A stretch of DNA of 64,000 nt from Liolophura sinensis (GCF_032854445.1 NC_088302.1:24689788-24753787); one strand, 5' to 3'; positions 22,501 to 36,250 are shown, counted from the stretch's first letter. Translations and numbers: made by a program. The notes: a model not told the origin generated them from the letters alone.

Positions 22501-24055
22501 ATTCTTATTGTCAGGATTATGTGCCCTCGGCTATGAGAAGATGAAAACCACATAACCTCTGTGCTGGCCTATTGTACCAGTCCAGTTGTATGTGAAACTT
22601 AACGGTCTCGGATTGAAATCTTAAACATCCCTTTTCATTTGTTTCAGGTTATTTTTTTAACGTGGTTATCATTACTATTATACAGAGGCAAACCCCCTCC
22701 CTATCTCCGCTGCTCTCGACAGCAGTATTTATATTTCATAATTCTCCATTAGCTGTAAGCTTAAGAGAATACAACACTAACTACTGCCAGTAATAGTCAA
22801 CAAACGAACACCGACTGACAACTAAAAATGTGTTGTATTTTTCCGCAAGCAGGGTAGAAGTCTGCGTAACGTGAACTAAATGGAAACGTTCCATAGATGT
22901 ATTTCAATCCTTCTAATCACAAGGACAATCCTTCCAGTACAAACAGTTACAAGGAGTTTGTAACGGCTTGATAGAAAGACGGTGGCAGCCTTAACTAATT
23001 ATACTTGATTTATGAATGTAACGGATACTGATAATCGCCGATTAAGACATTCTCAAGACTGCAGATGACACATAGCCATGGAGCATCTGCTGAGAATCGA
23101 GTTTCCTCACTATAGATATACGACTGTGATCGAGGATTAATAATTTAGAACCATTTCTTCCATGTCGTCATCTAATTAGACTTCTCTGGATAAAGCGATA
23201 TGTCTGTGACCCAGTCGCTTCTCTGGGTAAATACTTGTGTGAACTAATGGCTGTTCCCCTGTCAATTGTGAACTGCGAAACCCTTTGTCAATGATATGTG
23301 TGTTAGCGGGTTTGCTAAAACATGGACGTTCATATTTTCAGAGAGTGTCTTCCCAAAGCATTGCCCTAGTTTGAGTGAGGACATAGTGAAGCTCTCTTCA
23401 TCACGCCTCCGCCTTCCGGTCAGACAAAATCAATGCCCTATGTATTCGCGGTCAGCCAAATACAAAACGACGCTGATTTCGAGGACGTACCTGTCAACAA
23501 GATTTAGCTGAACGGAAGTCCGATAACATTAATCCTGTTGAGTAGGAGAAGATCAGCGTACAGAAAGCAATGTCTTGTATATTGGAGTCCTCTATAAGGA
23601 TAGTACAGGGCGTATGTACCTACAATCTCAGTAAGACTTGACAGTTTTGCCTGCAATATGAATATTTCTTTCTTTGCTTTTAGGGTTAATGTGACATCAT
23701 GGTTTTTTTCCTGATGTAATTTCTCTATCAAGAAGAAGTGATGTAAAACATTTTACAATGTAACTGTAGAATTCCACATGCATCCTATTCACACAACGTC
23801 TACTTCTTATGTTTTCGTTTCTGGTAATACCAGCGGTTATTTGGGATAGATTCGAGTTCTGTTTCGGCATTCCTCACCAACATTTACAACAAAACACCGC
23901 TAATAACTGGAATACCCCCCCCCCCCCATTTTTTTCTAACATTTAGTGAACATATTGAATCATTTCAAAATGTCCCAGTTGAAATTCAGTTACCGTGTTT
24001 TGGTAGACCACTCACCGGCGTTATAGCGACTGGGGGATAAAACAGATCATGTTGA

Positions 24056-24158
24056 GGGCCTCCGTAGCCGAGGTCACCCAGCGCGAAGCAATGACCCATG
24101 AGCCTGTCACCAATGCAGTCGGTGTGAGTTCAAGTCCAGCTCATGCTGGCTTACTCTA
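24056..24158 (+). mobile_element. SINE head fragment with tRNA-like part
   Basis: Begins gggcctccgtagccgaggtc and runs through agcaatgacccatgagcctg, accaatgcagtcggtgtgag and ttcaagtccagctcatgctg. This is the 5', tRNA-related half that most copies here lack. Box B (gagttcaagtcc) is intact and box A is altered (gccgaggtcaccc). It ends abruptly and the body is missing. Confidence 0.85.
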
Positions 24159-27092
24159 GCAACTGAGCTGTCCGGATCGGTCCGAAGTCAGAAAGAGTAA
24201 GGAGTGGTAGGTTCTTATTTTGACTGCGTAGCAGTGAAAAACAAAGCCGGTTTTTTTCTATTGCGTCTTTAGACGACAGTAATAAGAGTAAAGCCTTAGC
24301 ATTAACGATCTTCTAACAGTTGGAAAAAAAACCCGGTGATGACCGGCTTTTTGTCAGCTTATCTCAATTGAAATGTTTCAAAATTATACTTCTCATAACC
24401 GACATTGTAGGACCTCCTCATGAGGATGAGCTCCTCAGAACCGACATTGTAGTGAATCTTACAGAAAACTACGTATAAGATGCCTGTTGTAACTGTAACA
24501 GGTGCCCGATGACGATCCTTCACCCAGCCCTGAAATAGATGGCATTATTCCAGAGGACTTCAATTATGAAGTTTCCAGAAGTGTATCTCAAATCGATGTC
24601 GACTGCGATCCATGCAAAGGTCTGTACACACGTGATCATTCCTCGATCAATTTTGTCTGGTTCTACTTGATTCTGCGAATCTACAAATTCCCTTTACTAC
24701 TCTTTCGTAATTTGTGTAATAAAGTTATTTGACTCCTTGGTTCCTTGTCCCAAAAATCCTCTACAAACTTCCCCAAGTGAGATCTGAAAACCAGACAAGC
24801 AACCTCACAGAGCACAGAAGGTGTAAAGCAGCCTCGTTGTGAAGTACCTAAGAGTAGGTGTAAAAACTACCACAGGCTCATGAGTTTAATTATTTATTTT
24901 CATGAAAATAGAAATACACGTCATAAATGTTACTCATTTGCTGAGCATCTATTTACTTTTAATGTCTTCCATCGCTAAAACTGTTCCCACGTTGGCACTG
25001 ATAATCTGCTTATGTATTAATGATAGATCTTTGGCTATGGCTATCACAGATTTGTTTCTTTTAGGTCTCCGTACTTTTAGTCAAACGGGAGATTCGATTC
25101 ATGGGAACATATTGTAGAACACCAATACCAGTTATTATCTACTGATGGCTCCATCTCTAACGAGAATTTCATTTCCTGACTGTTTTTTCCTGGCACTAAT
25201 GTACACGTTTCTTTTGAAGCCATAATGGTCGATAAAAATAGTTCACTACTGTTTACAGCAAAAGATGGAAAAGTGTTTATAGAATGAAGAAAAAGCTATG
25301 AACATTTTTCTACACGAAACCATTCCAACCATTTTTATTTGTTGTCAGGTTTAAAGGGTTTTTTAAGTTTCCGTGCAAAAATCTCTTACACCATTTATTT
25401 TGACAACACAATGTTATTATTTGATTTACTTCCTTACACCAAATCGGCCGCACTCTCGCTAAATGGGAAGAAAACAGAGTTTTCAAGGCTACAGGGTGCG
25501 TTATAAGACTGGAAGAAGCCAGTTCACACTTTCTCTATCCAAAAGCAGGAAGTAAAAAGAATGCTCCGAGTAAGAAAGGACATTTATTTATTAGGGAAAA
25601 CTAGAAAAATATATGATCGACTTAATCTGATTCTTGACTAAGAAGTCGAAATCTTCATGGAATAAATTCAAATTGTTCCATCATTTAAAACCACTAGATA
25701 CTCATTGATATTGCCTTACATGGCCTCGCCAAATTGAGCATGGAAATTGGCACATGTTAGAGGGAGCTCATCATTAATATATAATCGTTCCAAGGTGTTA
25801 TTAAAGACTGGCGTAAAACAGTTTGCCGTCGCACGGTAAAGGCGAATGAAAAGTTTTCCCCTTAAGAAACTCTTATTTATTGTTTGCTTCTTCCTTGTGA
25901 TCACATATATATGCATTTTAAAACAAAGCTAATTAGCAATAATGAACATTGTCATGCCTCAAAATTGATCAAAATTTAGAAGCAAATCTCCGCACCTTTG
26001 TAGTCATGGCAAATACATGCGGACGAATCCGATTCGAACTCCAATATTTAAGAGATAAGATCCCGTTCAACCACGAACACTTCTGTCCACCGACCGCTCT
26101 TGATTATTAAACGTTCAGCAGAGACTTATTGACCAGATATACCTGTAAACAAGATTTAGCTGAATAAAAGACCGTTTGAAGTAATCCAACGGACTTAGAA
26201 GACAAAAGCGACAGTAGATTTTGGTCTTGGACAGTTTTTGTCTTCTGTAAGAAAACAGTGTAATCTGGGAACCTTAATCTATAACCGTTTCAGTAGAACT
26301 TTGCAGAACATGTCGAACATGTATACTTGTTTCTTAGCTTCTGAATTAACGTGGCCCTAATTTGTACAGCGCCATACACATGGACTGGGGAACTATCTTA
26401 CGTGACCTGTTTCTTCCAACCTCTAATTTTAGTTTACCCGCATGCAGCTAACTGTATTCGCGTCTTCTCCATACTGATTTATTAATCCAGGATATAGATG
26501 TTTGATTTAATGTGGCATACAGATACTTTATTTACTGATATGTTAATTTATATCCTTTGTTTCCTAGATGTTTTATACCTGCAATTCCTCATTACAATGC
26601 CTTTGATTTACAGACGCCTTTCCACGTCGTCATGCTGTCAATAACCCCAGGCCAGATATACCCTGAAAAAGGATCTCTGTGCAGTGCAGTGGCTGTTATA
26701 TTAGGGTCGCGTCTTCTACCGAATGTTATAAACATGGCCTCTGATCTCACAAAATACGTGGGACAAAAGGCTTGTTGAGAATGACTTCTCAAAACTCTGT
26801 AGGAAGAATACCATTCTCTCCCGTGTATACAAATCTTCTCTATGGCCTTTATGCTGTTAAACAGGTAAACATGTATGTAAACACCCTTTCACTTAAGAAA
26901 AGCGGGCACTTTCCCAGTGATTCTGCCTGTGGAGGACATTACAGTGTAACTGGTTCAGAATGCTTTCTGCCTGTATTGGTTTTCTATAAACAATATAACG
27001 TGCTTTGCCTGATTTGAGCTCGACGGGGCAAGTTAATGTAGGCATGTGATAAGCAAGTACGATATTACATGGTAGCATCCATTTTTTTCTAT

Positions 27093-27165
27093 GAATTAAT
27101 TTATTCATTTAATATATTATTTTTTTTCAATTGATGTTTTACACCGTGTTCAAAAATATTCTGTC
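27093..27165 (-). mobile_element. SINE fragment (3' end)
   Basis: A diverged remnant: attgatgttttacaccgtgt then tcaaaaatattctg, preceded by an A/T-rich tail. Confidence 0.6.
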
Positions 27166-27605
27166 TAGCCTAGAAACAAAAGCTGCCCCCTGTGTCTATG
27201 TTAGTTCCAAACCGACAGCGGACAATTATAGCTTTGACGTCGTGATTTCTATTTGGATAAAGTCGCACGTTTGTACTTGACAGAAACAAATGGCAGCTAA
27301 TCATTCATTCGTCTGATTTGCAGTGAACAGCCTTTCATAAAAATGTTCATGGCAAGAGTACGCTTGTTTCTCGCACGTTAGTTTCCTTTATGTAAAAGAT
27401 CTTGAAGAGCGTCTTGTAAATTGGAGTCCTCAACAAAGGTTGTGCTCGGAGTTTGTATCGAACATATCAGAAGGGCTTGACAGGTTTACAGAGAATATGC
27501 ATATTTGTTTCTTTGTTTCGAAATTAATGTGATCTTCATTTACCACATCGGCCCAGTCGTGAGGGCTTTTCCGTTTGTAATTTGTATAGAGATAGATTTG
27601 CAGCC

Positions 27606-27662
27606 ATCTTACAAGTGAAATGCTCTTGAGTGCGGCGTAGAACTCCAATCAAATAAATAAAT
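27606..27662 (+). mobile_element. SINE fragment (3' end)
   Basis: Reads acaagtgaaatgctcttgag then tgcggcgtagaactccaatc and an AAATA tail. Only the last 50-60 bp of the element remain. Confidence 0.7.
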
Positions 27663-27737
27663 GTATAGAGCTGTCTGTATGGCGTAAGCATGAAAGTGCA
27701 TGGTGGGCATTTCATAAACAAGTGATGTAAAACGTTG

Positions 27738-27893
27738 TACGATGTAATTATACAATAAGCCTATACAGATAGTCATGCTGTGCGAGGGGATATCGGGAAT
27801 ATCATACGATGTAATTGTACAATAGGCCTATACAGATAGTCGGGAATTTCATTTGTGGAGAGATGACAATTCCTGATATCCCATGCCACAGCA
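27738..27893. repeat. Direct repeat nested with an inverted repeat
   Basis: A 37-bp direct repeat, beginning tacgatgtaatt, occurs at 27738-27774 and 27805-27841 (period 67). Between and after the copies lies an imperfect inverted pair: tgctgtgcgaggggatatc at 27776 and gatatcccatgccacagca at 27875-27893. The block can fold into a hairpin of roughly 115 bp. Confidence 0.75.
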
Positions 27894-30474
27894 CGCACCA
27901 TAGTTTTTATTATACCGAATAAAATGTTTTTGGTGTACTTTAAATCGCCGAATTTGCACTTTTCAAGTGTTTACTTTTTAAACAAGCAAATGTCAGAGAG
28001 CTCACAAAGAAGATAACTGCTGTGCAAAAAACACAGGTGATCGTTGGATATTAGCGCGAGATCGTTGGCTATTGCCTCGTGAACGTGGGACATTACTTTG
28101 TGCGCATGACATTGAATTCCTTTACCGCATGATCGTTGTTTATCATGTTTTCTGAATATCTCTCGACAAATGGAAACCGAGAGTTATGGTGACTAAGATA
28201 AAATAGATGGTGTCCCAGCAGTAATCGCCTGACAGTTTTCCCCATATCGTGATACAATGAGAAAGAGATTAAAGATCGTGTCCACACCCTCTTTCCCAGA
28301 GGCACCAAGGAAGCTCCTGAGCACATTACAAAAAGAAAAGTTCTGTTCCATTGTCCACATTCTATAGTATGAAAGACGACAGCATTGAGAGTAAAACCAC
28401 AGCAGCCACGATACAATGTAGTATGACAGCTGGCAAGAAGCGATGATGTCAGGCCTCTTGTCCGTTTACCTCAGTTGCAACATTGAGAATCTTAGAATCA
28501 AGGAAATGGATAGGAAACCTTGCATTTCCCTTAATAGCACAGAGAGTACTAAAGTATATAGAAGCTCCTCATTATCGACATTGTTGTGAATATTACAGAA
28601 AGCTACTGATAAGATGCCGATTTTACAGCAGAGATATGACCTATTATGTCATGTCTTATCAGATGCGGTCCTCCGATCTCCTGAGAAGGAGTCAAACAAT
28701 GGCAGCCAGATGCTGACCTGTAATATGGCGCTTTAATAGATGGAATTGTCCCACAAGGCTTCAGTGATGAAGTTTTCCCAGGTGTATCTCAAATCGATGT
28801 TGCCTGCGATCCCAGTAAAGGTCTGTACACACGTGATCATTCCTCGTGCAATCTTGTCTGGTTCTACTAGATTCTGCGAATCAATAAATTCCTTGTACTA
28901 GGCTTCCGTAATCTGTGAAATCATGCATATGGTATTTTGTTCGTTGCCCCAAAACTTTCCTACGTGAGATTTGAAAACATGAACACACCAGGGGATTTGG
29001 ATTTCAGTAAGTTTTGCTCCTCTTTTCCCACCGCAGGTGGTTTACCAATGTCCTTGTGACAGGACATTCTTAGAAGTGATGTTAGGAGCGTCACTCACTG
29101 CTAATAACGGACTGAGATGCTTTTGTACTTCCTGTTTGTTGCGAAATTTCAGTTCGGAATATCTGGCATCCTATGTCGGTTCGAAACAGTCCAAACATGC
29201 AACCACAGAGTTCAGAAGGTGTAAGCAGCCTCGTTGTTAAGTATCTGAAAGTAGATGTAAAAACGACTACATGCTCATGGCTTTAGTTCCTTGTTTTCCT
29301 GGAATGTTACTCAGTTGTTGAGTATCTGTTTATTTTTTAATGTCTTCCATCGCTAAAACTGTTTTCACGTTGACGCTAATAACCTGCTTATGTGTTAATA
29401 GCTGATCCATTGATAACTCACTTGTATTTCTTTTCAGTCTCCGTACTTTCAGTCTAACTGGAGATTCGATTTATTGGAACATATTGTAAGACACCAATAC
29501 CCGTTATCATCTACTGATGGCTCCATCTGTCACGACACTTTCATTTCCTGACTATTTTTTCCTGGCACTAATGTACACGTTTGTTTTGAAGCCATAATGG
29601 TCGATAACAATCGTTCACTTTTTACAGCAAATAATGGACACAGAAAAGTTTTTATGGAGTAAAAGAAGGCTGTGAATATTTTTCTAAACGAAATCATTCC
29701 AACCGTTTTCATTTATTGTCAGGTTTTAAAGGCTTTTCCTAGTTTCTGTGCAAAAAAGTCTTTCACCATTTATGTTGACAGCACAATGTTATTATTTGAC
29801 TTACTTCCTTACACCAAATCGGTCACATTGACTCGTTAAATGGGAAGAAAGCAGAGTTTTCAAGGTTACAGGGTGCGTTATAAGACAGGAAAAAGACAGT
29901 TCACACTTTCTTTATCCAAAAGCGGGAAGTAAAAAGAATGCGTATAGTAAAAAGAGACGAAATGAAACACATTTATTTATTAAAGAGAACCAGAAAAATA
30001 TGTGATCGACTTAATCTGACTTTTGACTGAGAAGGCATGGAATAAATTCAAACTGTTCCATCCACTAGATATTCATTTTTGTTGTCTTGTTGAAAACCGT
30101 CTACATCGCCTCGCCAAACTGATCAGGGAAAGAGACATGTTTAGGGGAGTTCATCATTAATACATTATTAATGTATTAATTATTAATTATTATTTTTTTA
30201 TCCCTGTGCTCACATATACACGCATGATAAAAGAGGCAGATATTTTAAAGCAAAACTACTTAGCAATAATGAACATTTTCATATCTCCATGGTTTTCAAA
30301 TCAGATTTTAGAAGCAAATCTTCGCACCTTTGTTGCCATTGCAACAAAAGCCTCCAAACATTGTACTAAACATCAGGGCGAAGAAATAGTTCAAGAAAAC
30401 ACAAGATCCAGTTCAACTATGAAGACCTCTGTCGATCAACAGCTTATGGCGCTTTAATACTTTGAAGTATCTAA

Positions 30475-30560
30475 TTTTTGCGTGGAACTAATTTTCGCGG
30501 ATTTCGCGGTTAATAATTAACCGCAAAAAATATTCAATATTGAATCATATACTACAGGTA
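30475..30560. repeat. Short palindromic element (ttcgcggatttcgcgg type)
   Basis: Contains ttttcgcggatttcgcggtt followed by the near-perfect palindrome gcggttaataattaaccgc. Sequences of this type are scattered in mollusc genomes as far as I recall. No termini were resolved. Confidence 0.5.
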
Positions 30561-31289
30561 GTAGTAATAATGAAGTAAAATCTTTGCCAGGGTGGCGGGG
30601 GTTGCGTGAAGAAAGCCCGACAGGCCAGCAAAATTTGTTAACAGCGGGAAAGGGAAATTATGGTTTAAATATAAACAAACCCTGGTGCCAAGGGTTGATA
30701 GGTGTAAAACAAAGTGGGAGTTTATTCGTCTTTAGTTTGATCAATCTTCGCTATGCCCGTAAAGTGAAAGAAAAGTAGAGACCAGCACGTGCTGGCTTCT
30801 AACGCTATCCCATTGTCTGTGTCTCTCCTGTGGTCCAATGAGTGAGATTCTGCCAACTGTGAAGTATGTACAACAGCACAATAGCCGTTTGACAGCTACG
30901 GCAATGTTTGCGGTTTCTAACCTGCTACAGAGGATGATTAAAACTGACAACACTGCAAAACTTAGCGTGTTGGTTTATAAATCATGATTGCCTGGTGCCG
31001 GTAATGGTGAAGTAATGTGTTTAGCGTTGAACTGCTTAAAAAGGTGATAGGTCACTTTGTCATGTGTTTAAGCGTGCTCATAAATGATTCGACATGAAGT
31101 GACATCTGTTTGAGTACTGTTCGCGGTAGGTGCGAAAGTAATCATCTTACGTAGTGACAATCCATCCCCCATTGTTTTAATCTATGATTCAGATCACGAG
31201 GACAACCGACACCACAGGAAACAAAGGAGGATTAAGCCGCCCATGATACTCCTGTTTGACGTGCTTGAATAATTTCGGCCATATTATAT
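30561..31289. other. Spacer between array units, nothing recognised
   Basis: A 64-codon frame at 30584-30778 on the + strand has no motif. No other structure was seen. Confidence 0.5.
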
Positions 31290-32860
31290 CTTGGAAAATT
31301 TTTGGTTCGCATTGTTCCACAAGGCTTCAGTCATAAAGTTCCCAGAGGTGGATCTAAAATCAATGTCGCGTGCGATCCCAGTGGAGGTCTGTGGGTTTCA
31401 CGATCAAACTGTTCTGGTTCTACAGCCATTCTGCGAATCTACGTATTCCCTGTCCAATGCGTTCGTAATCGGCGAACTTATATATATGATCCAATCATAT
31501 ACACAACCTCTACAAACTTCCCCATGTGAGTTATCTGCTCAATACTTGGTATCATGCACGTCAGGGCATAAGGGGATGCGGATTTAAATAAGTCTTGTTC
31601 CTTTTCTTAACTGTTGCTGATTTATCAATGTCATTGTCACATAATATCCGACCTTCTGTGTAAATCTGGAAGAAGGCGTCACTAACAGTTCTAAACTGTC
31701 TAAACAAGCAGCCTGACAGAGTTTGGAAGATGTAGGGAGTCTGGATGTGAAGTACATGAAAGTAGATATAGAAACTACCACAGGGTAATCTGTTAAATTA
31801 TTTATTTTCATGAAAACAGACATACACGTCATAAATGTTACTCAATGTGTTTTTAATGTCTTCCCTCGCCGACACCAATAATCTACAAATTATGCGTTCA
31901 TTGCATGACTATGACAGATGTGTTTCTTCTCGGTTTCCGTACTGTTAGGCACATTGGAGATTCGATTTATTGGGAAATATTATAAGACAGCCATACTAGG
32001 TATCATCCATCGATGGCTCCATCTCTCATGAGAAATGCATATCCTCACCCTTTTTTTCCTGACATTAATACACAGGCATCTTCTGAAGTCCTAATGGTCG
32101 ATAACAATAGTTTATTGCTGTTTACAGGAAAGATCAATAAACAAAAATGTTAATGGAATAAAAGAAAGCTATCAATATTTTTCTAAACGAAATCTCTCCG
32201 ACCGTTTTCATTTTTTTAAGCTTTCAATGCTTTTCCAGGTTTCCGTTCAAAAACACTCTTGCATAATGATTTTGGACAGGACAAGGTCATTATTTAATTT
32301 ATTTCCGTATACCAAATCGATCGCACTGCCTCGCTAAATGAGAAAGGGAAAACCTGTGAAGGTGAGAAGGTGCTTAAAAAAGACGGAAAGAAGCCAGCTG
32401 ACACTTTTAGTCGACATCAAAACCAAGAAATTGAAAATAATGTGTACAGGAAAAGCGGAAACACATTTAATTTATTTATCATGAAGATGCTGAACTTTTC
32501 ATGGATAAAATTTAGTTTTCTCCACCCCTTTAAGTTGCACGATGTACAGTGTTCATGTTTAATGCAGTCTGGTTTTTGTTCTGCACATATCCACATGTAA
32601 TGTATCCCTTTTTGATTGATACCACTCAATAATTCTTGAATATTACGGAAAAGAGATTTGCACAGCTGAAATTATTTCGGACTTTGAAATGTTATAAAGG
32701 AGGATTATGATGACAAACGCTCTGATTAATCGACTCAAGTTGCCCAATCTAAGCTGTAGTTGTAACCTTTTACCTCTGTGTCATTTACTCAATATGCTCA
32801 CCTAACGGTCCGTATGCTCAAGCATGCACCACCTACAAGATAAATGAATGATCGTGGCTT
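31290..32860 (+). repeat. Large array unit 3 (A-B-D-E-F, partial)
   Basis: Segments by eye: A 31310-31480 (ttccacaaggcttcagtc), B 31590-31800 (aatatccgaccttctgtgta), D 31910-32260, E 32270-32470 and an F-like scrap at 32775-32830 (tcaatatgctcacctaac). It is shorter than units 1 and 2. Several indels break any shared frame. Confidence 0.7.
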
Positions 32861-33130
32861 ATGATGTGGCTTTAATGATATGGGTTTAATCTGAATTAGG
32901 ATCATATTTATGAATATATTAAAGATATAAATATGCTCAAATCCAGGTTGAACACGTGTGTTAGCTGAAAAGACCAAATTCAAGAGTAAATATATTTATT
33001 AAACACGTGTTACACCTCATTTATAACATTATTCCTGAAAGAATATATTTATATACAAAAGGTGGTCCCAAATATCCACCAATAAAAACATATTTTCAAA
33101 TGTCTTTTTCTCTTTAAAGACAAACTGAAA
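32860..33130 (-). repeat. Dispersed repeat of about 270 bp, inverted relative to 57290-57560
   Basis: The reverse complement contains gaatttggtcttttcagcta then acacacgtgttcaac, catatttatatctttaatat and gggaccaccttttgtatata. Each phrase has a near-identical partner, in order, at 57290-57560. The pair is about 24 kb apart in opposite orientation, unlike the large array segments, which are all in direct orientation. Confidence 0.8.
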
Positions 33131-34439
33131 AAAATATTGAAGATCACATTTACGGCTAATTTTTCGCACTTTTTCGTCTGAACTTTATGTAACTTTTATG
33201 TTTTCTCCACCCTTAAAGCCAGTGCAACAGTCACGACTGCAAGGCCGTCGAGATGAAGCTTGAAGTTACATTTTCAAGCAGCTTATCTAAATTGTTAAGC
33301 CAGTAATAATCAATAAATATAAATCAACTTCCAGCTAAAATTGCGTTCTTCTGTAACCCGTGTGGAGCGCTTTGTAACCCGTTGATGGCCTGCTTTCCGT
33401 AAACTTATTGAAATCACACAACTGCAAAAAATTACATCATATTTAACTTAAACGTTCGCAGAATCCGTATTAATGATTTAATGCTAAGTGGGCCTGAACA
33501 CGACCTGAGAAAGCTTGTAAGTGTGTGGTATCAATTACAATGTATAATGACCGTGAGAGCTACCGCACAGTGAGCGCCATAAGGCCACAGGCCCCCATTA
33601 ATTTTCCATAAGGGACAATGATAACGCTTAGTGCTGTAGCTCAGCCCCAAACATTCCTTGGCCAATAAGCTTTGGTGCATACCTGACCCATCCTGTGAGA
33701 AAGAAACCATAAAAACATTGACATAGGTTGGCCGTCAAAATCTGGACCTTTCTATGCCGGCAGCTGGGAGGGGTGCCTTGCAACGTCAAGGGGGCTGGCA
33801 GCAAAAAAAGAGACCTTACACCCTAAAATACACAGAATAACATTCGTAATCCGAAAAAACGGAAGTTGTAAATGGGGGTCTGTGTCCCATAATGGTTGAT
33901 ATGAATCGCCTCGCAAGATTGGTTGGAAATTGAAGCCACGTACTACACAGTACATTTCAGCTGGAAGCCTGGACTCCTTATATCTGATTTAGTGATGTAC
34001 CTAATACCAGTGACCTATGATAACCACAGTTTAAGATGGCCGTGAGGAGGCTATCAAGTGGAATCAATCCTGTCAACTACGAAAAGAAAAAGATAACAAA
34101 CCAATCAGGAAAGATTTCCCAGCATTGGCGATTTGGGTAAAAGCTGGACTAACCACTCTTCTTTGGCAGGGCGTGTGTAAAACGTCACCAGTTTACCCAC
34201 AAGACGTCATCGTAAGGGCCATGTTCAACATTAGGCGAAAAAAGTTCCCAATTATTTCTTCCAAATGCCGTCTTTAAGAATACCTCACTATCAAAAGAAG
34301 ACAGTATGTGTATGTGTGGAGGAATCCGAAGGAAACCCATGCAGGTGCATAGTAAACTTCCTAACGAAAAGATTCAGCCCTGGCATCCAACAGTAGATGA
34401 ATTTATACAATAAGCTCTTTTTGTGTTTCGTTAGTGCCT
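33131..34439. other. No gene or named repeat recognised
   Basis: A/T-rich sequence. Short frames such as 33752-33955 on the - strand have no recognisable motif. Confidence 0.5.
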
Positions 34440-35125
34440 ACTTCTGTTTAATCCTGGGCTAGGCGGGGTATCTTCATCGTGTTGAATTAGATCGACATAT
34501 AGGATATAAAACGAGTTGCAGTCAAAGTGCAACTGAGATAGATATTTTATTATCGACAGCTTATATCACTACCATGGTACACGATCTGAATACTAATTCA
34601 CTCATTTGCCTAGAACATACTTTGCGCTTTTTTAGCATTGTTAAAAACTCTCCGTTCTAATTTCGCACTTTATATACTTTCTAAATTCTGTGTTCCTGAT
34701 TTTTTTTTTGGTGTGTGGGGGGGGGGGAGGGGCTGGAGACGTCTTTTTTGGGAACTGGCCTTGCGATTATTGACTTGAAACGGCTGGTATACAAATATCT
34801 GTTTTGACGGTTAGATTCTTAGACATATACAGTATAACTGTTTGATTGGTTAAACTAATTGTGTATAGCTCACGTTGCCAGGGGTGTAAGTTGCTATTAT
34901 TTAGGCATTTACATGAACCAAGATGCCAAATTTCACAAGTTTCATCCTGGTATGGCTATTTATCATTATTAGCACTGTCGTCGATACTTTGATTTATATA
35001 TTTTCTTAGTTTTGGGGTAGTTTGTGTTAAACGTCGTTTTGGATTTCGCCTTGCAATTATTGACCTAGTTGGTATACGAATGTCTCTTTCGATGCATAGA
35101 TTCACTAGTAAAATTCGTATCCTAT
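34440..35125 (+). repeat. Repeat family 'I', direct copy
   Basis: Shares gttgaattagatcgacatat, tattttattatcgacag, catggtacacgatctgaata, tcactcatttgcctagaaca and later ggtatacgaatgtctctttc with 39100-39730. It is present twice in diverged form: the ggtatacaaatatctg phrase at about 34785 and the ggtatacgaatgtctc phrase at about 35070. Non-coding. Confidence 0.7.
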
Positions 35126-35839
35126 GTTACCTCGAGGGCATAATACCTTTCTCCTCTGATCTCCTCTGCCCGGAAGTTAACCAGCTGCATTTAGTTAATA
35201 ATTTATCGTACATAGTACACTATAGTGTAAAGCTGTTCGTTTTCACGTAAATATGACCGTAGATTTCATCTATTCCACATGCCTGATATAAACCTCAAGG
35301 CACAAGGACAAGATAAGTAGGCAGTCAAATGAAAGATACTGACCCATGCTCCATAACCGTGGTAGGACGACGAATACCAACCTCGGTAACATTAAAGGCC
35401 TCCTGACACAGAAACCAAGACTGTAATTATACCTTGGGGACGAAAGTCTCGTGGACTTAAAAGAGGATCTCTACGTTCTTTTGAAGATGACTCAACTTAA
35501 GATCAGTTTGTACCATTGGAATAAAAGCTCTGTCATTTCCCGACGTTCTTAACTTTCCAACTCGATAATGCCGTCTACTGTCTCGACAAATCCACCAGGG
35601 AAATTGACACTCTTAGGAGGAGATTATCAGTAAACATAAATAAGTAAACAGACTGACAAGAAACAGTTTGCTGTGCATCTTAATGGCCGGTGCTAACGAC
35701 CAAATAAATAGGTTTGGAGAATTTGCCTCAATAAACAGTTCTATATACCTAAACATAAGGACAAAAAAAAACAGTACTAGAAATAGACACGTTAGATTCG
35801 AACTCGAATAGTTAAGTACTAATACTAAACACCGATTTC

Positions 35840-36250
35840 AGAGACACGTGATAATCTATGCATCGAAAGACATTCGTATACCAGTTGTCAACCAATGTGG
35901 ACGTTCCAGGGCAATAATCGCATGGCGAATTCGCAAAACGCCGTTTAACACTCCCAAACAACTAAGAAAGAATATATGGTACAAAAGCAGTACGGAATTC
36001 TGTAAGCTGTCAACAGCTTCCCAATAGTGCACCATGCTAGTGTACAAGCTTTCGATACTAAAATATGTCTCTCAGAACTAAGAAAGTATATAAAGTACGA
36101 AATGAGGATAGAAATCATGCAGATATTAACAGGTAGTAGTTTACAATGGTGCTGTAAAGGCGCAAGGTACATGTATGTTCAAGGCGAATGAGTTCAATCA
36201 GTATTAAGTCGTGTACCATGCCAGTATATCAGTTGTCGGTAATAAAATAT
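35840..36250 (-). repeat. Repeat family 'I', inverted copy
   Basis: The reverse complement reads ggtatacgaatgtctttcga-type phrases, gccctggaacgtccacattg, aacaactaagaaagaatata (as written) and gcatggtgcactattgggaa, matching 39100-39730 in order. This copy is opposite in orientation to the other two, so the family moves or rearranges independently of the large array. Confidence 0.72.

Larger units (their letters stand above)
22075..26100 (+). repeat. Large array unit 1 (L-K-C-A-B-D-E plus trailing part)
   Basis: First recognisable copy of a multi-kilobase repeated unit. By eye: L about 22080-22200 (ggatatatgtcatttacact), K 23075-23260, C 23290-23760 (caacaagatttagctgaa), A 24420-24720 (gtctgtacacacgtgatcat), B relic 24780-24880, D 25060-25420 and E 25440-25640. 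A trailing part at 25660-26100 is shared with 30030-30445. H and J were not found. A 76-codon frame in A (24502-24732) is not kept in most copies, so I do not call a gene. Confidence 0.75.
26100..30460 (+). repeat. Large array unit 2 (C-J-(C)-A-B-D-E plus trailing part)
   Basis: Segments by eye: C 26100-26350, J 26600-26960 (gtggaggacattacagtgta), a second C-type stretch 27370-27750 (ttggagtcctc...aagtgatgtaaaac, as at 23580-23740), A 28690-28960, B 29030-29280, D 29420-29760 and E 29800-30000. The trailing part is at 30030-30445. From about 28.5 to 30.4 kb it runs collinear with unit 1 at 24.4-26.1 kb and looks clearly closer to it than to later units. Confidence 0.75.
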
